Positions 8,504 to 19,098 of a DNA stretch of 64,000 bases are shown piece after piece. The stretch covers positions 1,860,001-1,924,000 of the forward strand of contig NZ_CP045737.1 of the NCBI RefSeq assembly GCF_009649075.1, written 5' to 3'. A program made the translations under genes and the position numbers. Within the stretch, counting starts at the first letter, position 1, and each line of letters opens with the position of its first letter. Below the pieces are notes generated by a model. The model saw only the letters and a program-made list of their open reading frames with translations, did not search any database and was not told the DNA's origin. The stretch comes from Aeromicrobium yanjiei. GTDB lineage: Bacteria > Actinomycetota > Actinomycetes > Propionibacteriales > Nocardioidaceae.

Positions 8504-9376
8504 TCAGCTGAACAGTCTCGTTGCGTGCTCGTCGATCAGCTCGGCACACCGCACAGGGTCCTCGAGGATGAGGTGGTGGTGGAGTCCGGGCATCTCCACG
8601 ATCTCGACCCCTCCGGCGATCGGGATGCTCTGCAGGTAGGCGATCGTGTCGGCACCCACGATGGCGCTGCGCTCGGCGTAGATGAAGCAAACGGGCACCG
8701 GGAGGGCTGCGAGACGCTCCTCGACGTACTCGCGTCGCATCCCGGGCAGGCCGCGCTGATCGTACTTCCACGTCCAGCCGCCATCAACCTGCCGTATGGA
8801 GGCTTGGGCGACGGCCGCCAGAATCTCCTCCGCGGGCTCGGGCTGATCAGGAGCCAGCCGGAACTGGCCCAACGCCTCGGCCTTGGTCGCGCGCACTCGC
8901 GGCACGCGCTCGGGATGCCAGCCGAACCGGAAGGCAGCACCGGGAGGACGCAGCGCGGTGTCGAGCGTGATGACGCCGCTGATTCCCGCGGGCCGTTCCG
9001 CCGCGGCGGCCAGAGCGATACGGCCTCCCATGCTGTGACCCACCAGCACGGGCCGTTCGACGCCGGCCGCCTCAGCGACCGCACGCACCTCCTCGGCCCA
9101 GAGAGAGCCGTCATAACCGTCACGATGATCACTGTCTCCGTGGCCGCTGAAGTCGAGCCGGGTGATGCGCCAGCACGGCTCCAGGAGCGGTGCGACCCGG
9201 TGCCACCACGTGTGGTTGGCGTGGTGGCCGTGCAACAGCACCAGGTCACGCACCCCGGCGCCGCTCACTGCGAACCTCACGCGTGCTCCCCGCACCTCCA
9301 CGAATTGATCCAGCGTGTGGTCTCGGGACTCACCGGCCTGGTGGGAAATCTGGGTCACACTCTCACAACCTTGCAT
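8504..9376 (-). CDS. Alpha/beta hydrolase
   Basis: The 290-residue alpha/beta-hydrolase fold protein has the oxyanion HGHHANHTWW region (49-58), the nucleophile elbow GHSMGGR with Ser115, and a late His in GLHHHLILEDP, giving a Ser-His-acid triad. Candidate reactions are ester, lactone or C-C bond (meta-cleavage type) hydrolysis. The ATG at 9376 sits inside the AT-rich divergent promoter; an in-frame GTG at 9358 is an alternative start. It is transcribed away from the acyl-CoA ligase. Confidence 0.85.
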   Translation of the reverse strand: MQGCESVTQISHQAGESRDHTLDQFVEVRGARVRFAVSGAGVRDLVLLHGHHANHTWWHRVAPLLEPCWRITRLDFSGHGDSDHRDGYDGSLWAEEVRAVAEAAGVERPVLVGHSMGGRIALAAAAERPAGISGVITLDTALRPPGAAFRFGWHPERVPRVRATKAEALGQFRLAPDQPEPAEEILAAVAQASIRQVDGGWTWKYDQRGLPGMRREYVEERLAALPVPVCFIYAERSAIVGADTIAYLQSIPIAGGVEIVEMPGLHHHLILEDPVRCAELIDEHATRLFS

Positions 9377-9389
9377 ATAATTAAGTAAC

Positions 9390-9404
9390 TGATTAATCTA
9401 ATCA
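9390..9404. promoter_or_regulatory. Candidate operator TGATTA-ATC-TAATCA
   Basis: A perfect 6-3-6 inverted repeat between the divergent hydrolase (start 9376) and ligase (start 9436). The overlapping stretch 9381-9394 read leftward is AATCAGTTACTTAA, close to AATCAGTAAC at 62329-62338. Its position fits a shared repressor site. Confidence 0.5.
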
Positions 9405-9435
9405 ACAGTACTCACATCCATTGATCGAGGGAAGC

Positions 9436-10962
9436 ATGAACATCGAGCAGTCGAGCGACCAGGAGGCGTCGCTGAGATCCACGCGCCTTCTCTCGCGCCG
9501 CATCCAGCAGGTTCTCGCGATCGATCCCGAGGCGCCCGCGCTCGCATTCGGCTCACAGAAGCTCACGTGGTCGTACTTCCGCGACGCCGTCGAGGCCCTC
9601 GAGAAGCTGTTGGCCGCCGAGCCGCGGGCCCATCGGATCGGCATCGTCCTGCGCAACCGTCCTGGCTCGGTGGCGTCCGTGATCGCCACGATCGCCACCG
9701 GTCGCGAGATCGTCACGCTCAGCCCACACCTGGGCGACTCCGGGCTCGGTGACGACATCCGCGCGCTGTCGCCCGACGTCGTCATCGCCGATCCCGAGGA
9801 CTGGGCGCGCGAGCACGTCGTCCGCGCCGCCGCCGACATCGGGGCGATCGCGATCGAGTGCTCGGGAGAGCATGGCCTGGTCGCCCACGACGCCACGTGG
9901 ACGGCGGCCCCCTCGCTCCTGCCCGCGACCGACATCGCGGTGCTGATGATGACCAGCGGGACGACCGGTCGACCCAAACGCGTCGAGCTGACATACGAAC
10001 GGATGACGGCTGCCTACCTGGCCGCCGGAACGCCCATCAAGGACACCGACCCGGCAAAGCTTCGCTCGGGCACCGCGATCCTGTGGGCATCGCTGGCTCA
10101 CATCAGCGGCCTGTACTTCGCTGTGGCGCACGTCCTGCTCGGTCGGGAGACGGCCCTCATGGAGAAGTTCGAGGTCGATCCCTGGGTCGAGCTCATGCGC
10201 AGGAGCAAGCCGCCGTTCGTCGGGCTCCCACCCACCGCGATGCGCATGGTCCTGGATGCCGACGTTCCGCAGGACGTCTTCGAGGGTGTGAAGGCCGTCG
10301 GCTCCGGCACTGCCCCCCTTCCTGCGGCAATGGCCGATGCGTTCGAGGACAAGTACGGCATCCCCGTCCTGGTCACGTACGGCGCGACGGAGTTCGCAGG
10401 CGCGATCGCCGGCTGGAGCCTGACCGACCGCAAGCGCTGGGGCACCAGCAAGCGCGGAAGCGTGGGCCGCGCCCACCACGGGATCGATCTGCGCATCGTG
10501 GATCGCGATTCCCTCGAGCTGCTCCCGAGCGGTGAGATCGGCCTGCTCGAGGCACGCGGCGGGCAGCTCCCCGAGACCGAGACCGGCTGGACGCGCACGA
10601 CCGATCTGGCCTCGATCGACGAGGACGGATTCCTGTACATCCACGGGCGTGCCGACGATGCGATCAACCGCGGCGGCTTCAAGATCCCGCCCAGCGTCAT
10701 TGAGGATGCCCTCCTGGCGCATCCTGCAGTGCTGTCCGCTTCGTGCGTCGGACTCCCCCACGAACGACTCGGCGAGGTCCCGGCCGTCGCGGTAACCCTG
10801 CGCCAGCCCGTCGAGGTCGCCGAGCTGTGGGAATGGCTCGACGGCCGACTCACGCGTTACCAGCGGCCGGTCGACCTCAAGATCGTCGACGAGCTGCCGC
10901 TGACACCCTCCATGAAGGTGAGCCGCCCGCTCGTCAAAGCGCTGTTCACCAACCCATCCTGA
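9436..10962 (+). CDS. AMP-forming acyl-CoA ligase (class I adenylate-forming)
   Basis: The 508-residue ANL-superfamily ligase activates a carboxylic acid to acyl-AMP and then acyl-CoA. The phosphate-binding motif TSGTTGRPKR lies at 173-182, an adenine motif TYGATEF follows, the hinge region reads GFLYIHGRADDAINRGG, and the catalytic Lys is Lys494 in PSMKVSR. ATG 9436 is chosen because GAGGGA precedes it; an upstream TTG at 9421 is less likely. It is followed nine bases later by the FAS1-like dehydratase, so ligation and dehydration probably act on the same acid. Confidence 0.9.
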   Translation: MNIEQSSDQEASLRSTRLLSRRIQQVLAIDPEAPALAFGSQKLTWSYFRDAVEALEKLLAAEPRAHRIGIVLRNRPGSVASVIATIATGREIVTLSPHLGDSGLGDDIRALSPDVVIADPEDWAREHVVRAAADIGAIAIECSGEHGLVAHDATWTAAPSLLPATDIAVLMMTSGTTGRPKRVELTYERMTAAYLAAGTPIKDTDPAKLRSGTAILWASLAHISGLYFAVAHVLLGRETALMEKFEVDPWVELMRRSKPPFVGLPPTAMRMVLDADVPQDVFEGVKAVGSGTAPLPAAMADAFEDKYGIPVLVTYGATEFAGAIAGWSLTDRKRWGTSKRGSVGRAHHGIDLRIVDRDSLELLPSGEIGLLEARGGQLPETETGWTRTTDLASIDEDGFLYIHGRADDAINRGGFKIPPSVIEDALLAHPAVLSASCVGLPHERLGEVPAVAVTLRQPVEVAELWEWLDGRLTRYQRPVDLKIVDELPLTPSMKVSRPLVKALFTNPS

Positions 10963-10971
10963 GGAGAAACC

Positions 10972-12240
10972 ATGACCACGCAGCAGCAGGAGTTCGAGGC
11001 CGCAACGGCCGATGTGTTCAACGACGCCGACGTCGACAAGGATCGGGCGATCGCCGGACGCCATTGGGCCGTCCCCGATCATGAGCTCATCGGTACCGCG
11101 ACCTATGAGTCGATCCGCAACTTCGCGAACGGCTACGGCGATGACAACCCCCTGTTCACCGATCCCGCGTACGCAGCCGGCACCCGATGGGGCGGTCAGG
11201 TCGCCCCGCCGATCATGGCTGCAGTCGTCAACACGCCCCTGCGCGGCGAACGCCCCGGCAAGGGCGAACGCGGCGGCAGCTACCGCGGCATCCACGCCTT
11301 CGTCTCAGGTGGCACCTGGGACTGGTACCGCCCGATCCGTCCCGGCGACACGCTCTACAGCTTCGGCGGCCTCGAGAGCGTCGAGGAGAAGAGCTCGGAG
11401 TTCGCGGGTCGCTCGGTGATTCGCAGGAATCGCAAGGTCAAGATGAATCAGAACGCCGAGGTCGTGGGCGTCTACCGCACCTTGACGGTCCTGACTGAGC
11501 GCAAAGCCGCCAAGAGCCGTGCGAAGTACGCAGACGTCGAGTCACCCCACTACACAGACGAAGACCTGGCCCGCATCGACGAGATCTACGCCGCCGAGAC
11601 GCGTCGCGGTGCCGACCCCCGCTACATCGAGGATGTCGCGATCGGCGAGGCCCTCCCGCCCATGGTCAAGGGCCCTCTGACGACGACCGACATCATCGTC
11701 TTCCACGCGGGCGGCTACGGCTTCGTCCCGTACGGCCTGAAGACCGGCCGCATGGCCTATCAGAATCGTCAGCGCATCCCCGCGTTCTACGTCAAGAACG
11801 CGCACGGCGTCCCCGATGTCGCCCAGCGCGTCCACTGGGACTCCGAATGGGCCCAGCAGATCGGCAATCCCTACGCCTACGACTACGGCGTGCTTCGGGA
11901 GTGCTGGATGCACCACTACCTGACCGATTGGGCCGGGGACGACGGTTGGGTGGTCTCGCAGCACGATGAGATCCGCAAGTTCAACTACGAGGGCGACACC
12001 CAGTTCTTCAGCGCCGAGGTGTCCGGAAAGCGCGAGGAAGCCGGGCGGCAGCTCGTCGACATCGTGTTCCGCGCGGTGAACCAGCGCGATGAGGAGACCA
12101 TGCGCGGCACCGCCTCGGTGTCGCTGCCCAGCCGCGAGCACGGACCCGCTCTCCTCCCGGAGGTCCCCGCTGATCTCCAGCGCAGCGCGATCGAGATGAT
12201 GACGCGCCATGCAGAGCTGCTGCGCCCTGCCGGTCACTGA
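10972..12240 (+). CDS. FAS1-like / MaoC-type double hot-dog dehydratase
   Basis: This 422-residue protein resembles MaoC-N (FAS1-like) dehydratases. The first hot-dog contains YGDDNPLFTDPAYA and RWGGQVAPPIM (near 47-79). The second contains HAGGYGF, a KNAHGVPDVAQRVHWD stretch and YDYGVLRECWMHHYLTDW. Enzymes of this type hydrate enoyl-CoA or dehydrate hydroxyacyl-CoA. A paralogue lies at 43851. The start follows GAGGAG. It is coupled to the acyl-CoA ligase, and a strong hairpin follows. The catalytic Asp/His pair of MaoC cannot be assigned by eye. Confidence 0.85.
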   Translation: MTTQQQEFEAATADVFNDADVDKDRAIAGRHWAVPDHELIGTATYESIRNFANGYGDDNPLFTDPAYAAGTRWGGQVAPPIMAAVVNTPLRGERPGKGERGGSYRGIHAFVSGGTWDWYRPIRPGDTLYSFGGLESVEEKSSEFAGRSVIRRNRKVKMNQNAEVVGVYRTLTVLTERKAAKSRAKYADVESPHYTDEDLARIDEIYAAETRRGADPRYIEDVAIGEALPPMVKGPLTTTDIIVFHAGGYGFVPYGLKTGRMAYQNRQRIPAFYVKNAHGVPDVAQRVHWDSEWAQQIGNPYAYDYGVLRECWMHHYLTDWAGDDGWVVSQHDEIRKFNYEGDTQFFSAEVSGKREEAGRQLVDIVFRAVNQRDEETMRGTASVSLPSREHGPALLPEVPADLQRSAIEMMTRHAELLRPAGH

Positions 12241-12245
12241 AGCCG

Positions 12246-12282
12246 CGAAGGGCCCCTACCACCACGTGGTAGGGGCCCTTCG
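12246..12282. terminator. Strong bidirectional hairpin terminator
   Basis: A perfect 17-bp stem (CGAAGGGCCCCTACCAC with its complement) closes a 3-base loop, six bases after the dehydratase stop and 14 bases before the convergent SDR stop at 12297. The lack of a T-tract is typical of actinobacterial terminators. Confidence 0.9.
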
Positions 12283-12296
12283 TCGTTCCCGCGTGG

Positions 12297-13121
12297 TCAG
12301 TACTGCGTGACGCCCGCGTCGACCGTCATGGCCAGAGCCGTGACGTGCTTGGACTCATCAGATGCCAGGAACAGCACGGCATCGGCCACGTCCTCGGCGG
12401 CGACCCGTTCGACCGGCAGCATGTTGGTGAACATCCCCGCAGGACGGGGATCGGCTTCGATCGCCGCCCCGATCGCTGCCTGGAGTCCGCCGCCGGCGCT
12501 CATGCCGGTCTCGACCCCCGTCGGATGGACGCTGTTGACGCGGATCGAGTCCTTGGCCAGCTCGACCGCGAAGGCCTTGGCCATGCCCGTCACCGCGAAC
12601 TTGCTCGCGGTGTAGTGCACCATGTACGGCTGAACCTTCAGGCCGGCTGCGGAGCTGATCAGGATGACCGAGCCTCCCCCGCGAGCCACGAGGTGCGGAG
12701 CGCCGGCCATGACCGTGTTCCACACCCCGACGACGTTGATGTCGAGGGTGTCCTTGAGGATCTCAGGTGTCGCCCGGTCCCACGGCGCCACGACGCAGAT
12801 GCCGGCGTTCGCGACGATGATGTCGAGGCCGCCGAGCCGGTCAACGGCCACCGCGACCTCGGAGCACAGCAGGTCGTGGTCACGAACGTCCGCGACGATC
12901 GCGACCGCGCGACGTCCGGCGACCTCCACGAGACGAACGGTCTCGTGGAGGTCGTCGCGAGAGGCACCCGGGTAGGCGACACTCGGCAGCGGCGCGCAGA
13001 CGTCGAGGACGATGACATCCGCCCCTTCTTTGGCGAGCCGCACCGCGTGCGCACGGCCCATCCCCCGGGCCGCACCTGTGACGAGTGCGACCTTGCCGGC
13101 AACTCTGCCCGCCGCTGCCAT
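12297..13121 (-). CDS. Mycofactocin-coupled SDR
   Basis: The 274-residue SDR has TGAARGMG (15-22), NAGI, Ser157, Tyr170 and Lys174. A long insertion after the second beta strand (about 41-72, including AYPGASRDDLHETVRLVE) is the signature of the mycofactocin-associated SDR subfamily. These enzymes hold a non-exchangeable NAD that is re-oxidised through the peptide-derived cofactor mycofactocin. No mycofactocin biosynthesis gene lies in the window. It ends just downstream of the binding-protein gene at 13140, 18 bases away, so the two may be co-transcribed. Confidence 0.85.
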   Translation of the reverse strand: MAAAGRVAGKVALVTGAARGMGRAHAVRLAKEGADVIVLDVCAPLPSVAYPGASRDDLHETVRLVEVAGRRAVAIVADVRDHDLLCSEVAVAVDRLGGLDIIVANAGICVVAPWDRATPEILKDTLDINVVGVWNTVMAGAPHLVARGGGSVILISSAAGLKVQPYMVHYTASKFAVTGMAKAFAVELAKDSIRVNSVHPTGVETGMSAGGGLQAAIGAAIEADPRPAGMFTNMLPVERVAAEDVADAVLFLASDESKHVTALAMTVDAGVTQY

Positions 13122-13139
13122 CTCAGTGACTCCCCTGCT

Positions 13140-14723
13140 TCACTTGGCGATTCCCACGTAGCGCAGATCGAAGATCCCCTGGAAGCCCGCCTGGCCCATC
13201 TTGTCGGCGCCGACGACCTTGTCCGTCGTCACCACCAAGGACGGAACCTGGTTCATGAAGACGTCCAGGGCCTGCTCGTTGATCGCCTTCGAGGCGGTCT
13301 CCAGCAGGGCAACCCGCTCAGCGTCATCGATCGTGGGGTCGAAGGCACCGTCGATGGACTCGCGCACCTCGGCGGGCACCTCACCCACGAACCGGGTCGG
13401 GACCAGGTAGTTGTTCTGCAGCGTGAGCGCACCCGTCTGGCTGCCGACCCGCACCTGGAGGGTCGAGTCGTACTTGGTGTCGGGACCCCACGCCGCGACG
13501 GCCTGGACCGGATCGAGCGGTGAGATCTTCAGCTCGACGCCCACTTCGGCCAGCTGTGCCTGGAGAGCCTGCGCCATCTCCGTGACCGGCGAGTACGCGC
13601 CCGCGACCATCGTCATGCTGAAGCCGTCGGCCAGCCCCGCGTCGGCCAGCAGGGCCTTGGCCTTGGCCGGATCGTAGTCGTACTTGACCGGAGGATCCTC
13701 GAGGTGGCCCTCGAGGTTCTTGCTCAGCGGCTGGATCGCGTCCGGAGCCTGACCGTCGAGCAGCGACTCGCTGATACCTTCGCGATCGATCGCGTAGTTG
13801 AGCGCCTGGCGCACCTCGACCTTGTTCAGGTTCGGCGCATTCGTGTTGAGCTCAAGAGCGTAGAACTGGCCCGTCGGGCTGTACGTCTCGAGCTTGAAGC
13901 CGTCACCGAGCTTGGAGACTGCGTCGTACTGCTGGGGCTGGACCAGGCTGAAGTCGGCCTGGCCGCCCCTCATCCCGTTGATGCGCGCATTCGGGTCGGG
14001 AACACCCGACATCTCGATCTTGGCGACCTTCTGGGCCTCAGGGTCCCAGTAGCCGTCACGGCGCTCGTAGGTGACGCCCTTGCCGAGCTCGACCTTGGTG
14101 GCCACGTAGCCGCCGGAGCCCTGGGGCTTCACGTCGAGATCCCGGTTGTCGAGGGCAGCGGGATTGATGATGCTGCCGTAGCTGTTCGACAGGACGTACG
14201 GAAGGTCCGCGGACGGTCGGTTGGTCGTGATCGTGAGCGTGGTCGGATCGACGACCTCGACCTTGTCGATCATCGAGAGATAGCCCTTGACGGTCGACTT
14301 CGGAGAGTTCAGCGCCCGGTCCAGGCTCGCCTTGACGGCGGCCGCGTCGACCTTCGAGTCATCGGTGAATGTCGCGTCGTCACGCAGCGTGAAGGTGGCG
14401 GACATTCCGTCTTCCGCGAACTCCCACGACTCGGCGATCATCGGCGCGATCTCCGGGCCCTTCTCGCCCTCGATCATCTGAGTCAGGCGGTCGTACACGG
14501 GGGCGACGTAGGCATACTGAGCCGTCGGGCTGGGCGCTGTGTGGGGATCCAGCGCCATGGCCGGGATGACCCAGGTCGCGCGCAGCGTCGCGGAGCGGTC
14601 GATCTCTCCTGCGCTGCCCGAGCCGCCCTCGGACTTGTCGGCATCAGAGCCGCCACCGCAGGCGGACAACGCGAGGGTGAGGGCGGCGAGCGCCCCCACC
14701 ACCGGCACACGAAGGTTCTTCAT
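13140..14723 (-). CDS. Family 5 extracellular solute-binding lipoprotein (orphan)
   Basis: The 527-residue SBP_bac_5 protein (oligopeptide/nickel/dipeptide type) has a lipoprotein signal: a short basic start, a hydrophobic run and the lipobox LSAC near residue 22. It would be anchored outside the membrane and deliver ligand to an ABC permease. No permease or ATPase gene adjoins it. Its closest relative in the window is the SBP at 51836: both end with DKVVGAD.MGQ..FQGI.DLRYVGIA. It may therefore use the permease at 53463-55411. It has its own upstream region of 129 bases. Confidence 0.88.
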   Translation of the reverse strand: MKNLRVPVVGALAALTLALSACGGGSDADKSEGGSGSAGEIDRSATLRATWVIPAMALDPHTAPSPTAQYAYVAPVYDRLTQMIEGEKGPEIAPMIAESWEFAEDGMSATFTLRDDATFTDDSKVDAAAVKASLDRALNSPKSTVKGYLSMIDKVEVVDPTTLTITTNRPSADLPYVLSNSYGSIINPAALDNRDLDVKPQGSGGYVATKVELGKGVTYERRDGYWDPEAQKVAKIEMSGVPDPNARINGMRGGQADFSLVQPQQYDAVSKLGDGFKLETYSPTGQFYALELNTNAPNLNKVEVRQALNYAIDREGISESLLDGQAPDAIQPLSKNLEGHLEDPPVKYDYDPAKAKALLADAGLADGFSMTMVAGAYSPVTEMAQALQAQLAEVGVELKISPLDPVQAVAAWGPDTKYDSTLQVRVGSQTGALTLQNNYLVPTRFVGEVPAEVRESIDGAFDPTIDDAERVALLETASKAINEQALDVFMNQVPSLVVTTDKVVGADKMGQAGFQGIFDLRYVGIAK

Positions 14724-14852
14724 TCAGGTCTCCTAGACATCGCTCTATGTCCCAGGTCACATCGACCCGGACCCGTTCACCCTCTTGTAATCAGTTCACT
14801 ATGTCAACCCTGTATACTTATTGGCCGGATTGCCGGGGCGGTGGGGTGGGAG
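14724..14852. promoter_or_regulatory. Upstream region of the orphan binding protein
   Basis: This 129-base AT-richer gap lies between the quinone reductase stop and the binding-protein start. It holds AATCAGTTCACT (14789-14800), whose last nine bases recur at 20330-20338 upstream of the ACAD at 20270, and TATACT at 14813. On the minus strand TTGACA lies at 14807-14802. I cannot place a single confident promoter. Confidence 0.35.
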
Positions 14853-15851
14853 CTATCGGTCGAGCTGGGATGTTGCAGGACCTCGAACAGCGATCACGAG
14901 CTTGCCCGTCGTCCTGCGGCCGGCAAGGTCCTCATGCGCGCGGGCGGCGTCGGCGAGCGCGTAGCGACCGCCGACACGGACCGCGAGCGAGCCCTGCTCG
15001 AGCCAGTCGAAGACCTCGGCCGCACGCCAGAGGAGCTCCGCGCGCGTCGCGATGTGGTCCACCAGACCGGGGCGAGCCACGCTCAGCGAGCCGCGAGCCA
15101 GGCGCTGGAGGTCGAATGGCGGCACGGGACCGCTCGCGGAGCCGTACAGCGCGAGCGTGCCGCGCCTGCCGAGGCTTTTGAGGCTCGCCTCGAAGGTGTC
15201 CTTGCCGACTCCGTCATAGACCGCGGCGACACCGTGGCCCGCGGTGAGGTCCCGCACCTTCGCGACGAGATCGTCGGTCCCCGACGCGAGCACCTCGAAG
15301 GCGCCCGCCTCACGCGCGATCTCGGCCTTCTCCCGGGTCGAGGCGGTCCCGATCACCCGCCCTCCGGCGAGCCTGACCATCTGGGTGACGAGCAGCCCCG
15401 TGCCGCCCGCGGCGGCATGGACGAGGACGGTGTCCCCCGGTTGCACGGGATAGGTCGAGCGCGTCAGGTAGTGGGCGGTGAGGCCCTGGAGAAGAACAGC
15501 CGCCGCGGTCTCGTCATCGATCGCATCGGGAAGCGGGATCGCCCGATCGGCGTCGATCACGACGTGCTCGGCGTAGCCCGACTGCGCGATCATCGCCCAG
15601 CCGACACGATCGCCGACGTGCACCTCGGTCACGCCGTCGCCGATCGCCGACACGACGCCTGCGCCCTCGTTGCCGGCGACGAAGGGCGTTCTCATCCTGT
15701 AGTTGCCCGACCGCTGCTGGACGTCGAGGAAGTTGACACCCGCAGTGGACACGTCGACCCGGATCTCCCCCGGCCCGGGCTCAGGCGTGGCGATCTCGCT
15801 CAGCCGGAGCACATCGGGCGCGCCCTGCTCGTTGACGATCATGGCCTTCAT
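14853..15851 (-). CDS. Zinc-less quinone oxidoreductase (MDR family)
   Basis: The 332-residue medium-chain dehydrogenase/reductase lacks the catalytic zinc ligands and has the NADPH-binding stretch VHAAAGGTGLLVTQM near the middle, as in zeta-crystallin-like NADPH:quinone reductases. Some relatives reduce enoyl-CoA double bonds. AGGAGA precedes the ATG. It is the last gene of the leftward operon ACAD, CoA-transferase, SDR, thiolase (20270-14853), which would suit an enoyl reductase or an accessory redox step. Confidence 0.87.
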   Translation of the reverse strand: MKAMIVNEQGAPDVLRLSEIATPEPGPGEIRVDVSTAGVNFLDVQQRSGNYRMRTPFVAGNEGAGVVSAIGDGVTEVHVGDRVGWAMIAQSGYAEHVVIDADRAIPLPDAIDDETAAAVLLQGLTAHYLTRSTYPVQPGDTVLVHAAAGGTGLLVTQMVRLAGGRVIGTASTREKAEIAREAGAFEVLASGTDDLVAKVRDLTAGHGVAAVYDGVGKDTFEASLKSLGRRGTLALYGSASGPVPPFDLQRLARGSLSVARPGLVDHIATRAELLWRAAEVFDWLEQGSLAVRVGGRYALADAARAHEDLAGRRTTGKLVIAVRGPATSQLDR

Positions 15852-15884
15852 GTGGTTCTCCTGAGTGAAAGTGGCAGGGGCATG

Positions 15885-17116
<1,232 letters not shown>

Positions 17117-17117
<1 letters not shown>

Positions 17118-17854
17118 CACATGAACCTCCCGCCGGTGATCTCCTGGACGGTCCCGGTCATGTAGCTCGACAGATCGCTCGCGAGGAACAGCACGACACC
17201 AGCGACCTCGGCAGGCTCTCCCGCGCGTCGCATGGGGATCTCCTCCATCTTCTGGTCCCAGATCCGCTGCGGCATGGCCTCGGTCATCGCGGTCCGGATG
17301 AGCCCGGGCTGGACCGCGTTGACGCGCACGCCGAGGTGCGCGACCTCCTTGGCGGCGGCCTTCGTGAGACCCACGATGCCCGCCTTGGCGGCCGAGTAGT
17401 TCGTCTGCCCGATCATGCCGACCTTCCCCGAGAGGGACGAGACGTTGATGATCGATCCGCGACCCGCCTCACGCATCACGGCTGCGGCGGCGCGGGTGCC
17501 GTTCCAGGAGCCCTTGAGGTGGACGCCGATGACATCGTCGAACTCCTGCTCGGTCATCCTGCGCATCGTGGCATCCCGCGTGATCCCCGCATTGTTGACC
17601 ATCACGTCGACCGAGCCGAAGGCCGTGCCCGCCAGGGCGACCAGCACCTCCATCTGCGCTGCATCGCGCACATCACACACCGCTGACGCGGCCACGTCGG
17701 GACCACCCAGGTGAGCGACAGCCGCCCGGCCGAGATCGGCGTCGATGTCGCCGAGCACGACCCGCGCTCCTTCGGCGACGAATCTCTCGGCGATCGCGAG
17801 GCCGATGCCTTGGGCGCCTCCCGTGATCACGGCGACACGGTCTTGCAGCAACAT
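17117..17854 (-). CDS. FabG-like SDR, probable 3-hydroxyacyl-CoA dehydrogenase
   Basis: The 245-residue classical SDR has TGGAQGIG (11-18), NNAG (87-90), Tyr153 and Lys157, and VQEITGG near the C-terminus. The chosen ATG (17854) follows AAAGGA and gives a normal FabG N-terminus. An in-frame ATG at 17896 would overlap the CoA-transferase stop (ATGA) and add 14 residues, so both starts are possible. Lying between CoA-transferase and thiolase, it most likely oxidises the 3-hydroxyacyl-CoA before thiolysis. Confidence 0.88.
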
Positions 17855-17892
17855 GGATGTCCTTTCAGGGTCGCAGGTGCGAGGGAGTTCGG

Positions 17893-19098
17893 TCATGCGA
17901 TGACGGCTCGCCGCCTGAGATCGTCGATCTCGGCGGCGGCGTAGCCGACTCCCGCGAGGACCGACGACGTATGGGCGCCGAGACCCGGGACGGGATCCAT
18001 CCGGGCCGCCACGTCGCGGAACGTGACGGGTGGCAACAGCGCCGGGATCGGTCCCTTCTCCGTCTCCACCTCCGCCCAGCGACCTCTCTCCGCGAGCTGG
18101 GGATGGTCGACCATGTCGGCCACGCTGTTGAGCCGCGCCGCCGGAACCCCCGCCTCGACCAAGGCGTCGAGCAGCTCTCGACTCGTGAACCGGATGGTCT
18201 GGCCGCTCACGAGCTCGTCGACGGTCTCACGATGACGGCAGCGCTTGACGTTGGTCTCGTAGTCGGGATGATCAGCCCACTCGGGTCGGCCGAAGACCTC
18301 GGTCACGAGCCTGACCCACCCCCGATTGTTCTGGACGCCGATGAGCACCTGGCCGTCCTTGGTCGGATAGGCGTCGTAGGGCACGATCGCGGGATGACCG
18401 ATTCCCATCCGGGGAATCTCCTGCCCCGTGTACATCGACATGTACATCGGGTGGCTCATCCACTCGATCGTCGCGTCGAACATCGAGACGTCGACGATGG
18501 CACCCCTGCCGGTCCGGGCCTTGCGGAAGAGCGCACCGAGAACGCCGGACAGCGTGTACATTCCCGCCGCGAGGTCTGCCGTGGGCACGCCGGTCTTGGC
18601 CGGCTCGTCGGTCGTCCCAGTGACCGCGATGAGCCCTGTCTCGGCCTGCACGAGCATGTCGTAGGCGCGGTGGTCGCCGAATGGCCCGGACGTTCCGTAT
18701 CCGGACATGTTGGCGATCACGAGTCCCGGATACCGTGCCGCGAGATCCTCCAGGCCGAAGCCCATCCGCTCAAGTGCACCGGGTGCCAGATTCTGCAAGA
18801 AGACGTCGGCGCCCGCGACGAGCCGTTCGAGCACCTCGACGCCGGCGGAGCTCTTGAGATCCAGGGCGACCGACTCCTTCGAGCGGTTGAGCCAGACGAA
18901 ATGACTGGCCAGCCCGTCCACCACATCGTCGTAGTCGCGGGCGAAGTCGCCGCCGTCGATGCGCTCGATCTTGATGATGCGCGCACCCATGTCCGCGAGG
19001 TGACGCGTTGCGAGCGGCGCGGCGACGGCCTGTTCGAGGCTCACGACGGTGACGCCCTCGAGCGGTCTCTCCCCCTGGGTGGGGCCGGAGGTGGTCAC
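17893..19098 (-). CDS. Class III (CaiB/BaiF) CoA-transferase
   Basis: The 401-residue family III CoA-transferase moves CoA between carboxylates through a covalent Asp-CoA intermediate. The catalytic Asp is Asp175 in [10 protein letters not shown], and NMSGYG, typical of the family, lies near 130-135. The GTG start at 19098 overlaps the ACAD stop (GTGA). In this operon it would activate the substrate acid using CoA from a downstream acyl-CoA. Some relatives are racemases (Amacr type), so stereo-inversion of a 2-methylacyl-CoA is an alternative. Confidence 0.9.
   Translation of the reverse strand: MTTSGPTQGERPLEGVTVVSLEQAVAAPLATRHLADMGARIIKIERIDGGDFARDYDDVVDGLASHFVWLNRSKESVALDLKSSAGVEVLERLVAGADVFLQNLAPGALERMGFGLEDLAARYPGLVIANMSGYGTSGPFGDHRAYDMLVQAETGLIAVTGTTDEPAKTGVPTADLAAGMYTLSGVLGALFRKARTGRGAIVDVSMFDATIEWMSHPMYMSMYTGQEIPRMGIGHPAIVPYDAYPTKDGQVLIGVQNNRGWVRLVTEVFGRPEWADHPDYETNVKRCRHRETVDELVSGQTIRFTSRELLDALVEAGVPAARLNSVADMVDHPQLAERGRWAEVETEKGPIPALLPPVTFRDVAARMDPVPGLGAHTSSVLAGVGYAAAEIDDLRRRAVIA

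Noticed and set aside
9421..9435. TTG start for the acyl-CoA ligase
   Set aside because: ATG 9436 has a GAGGGA at proper distance; the TTG lies in promoter sequence.
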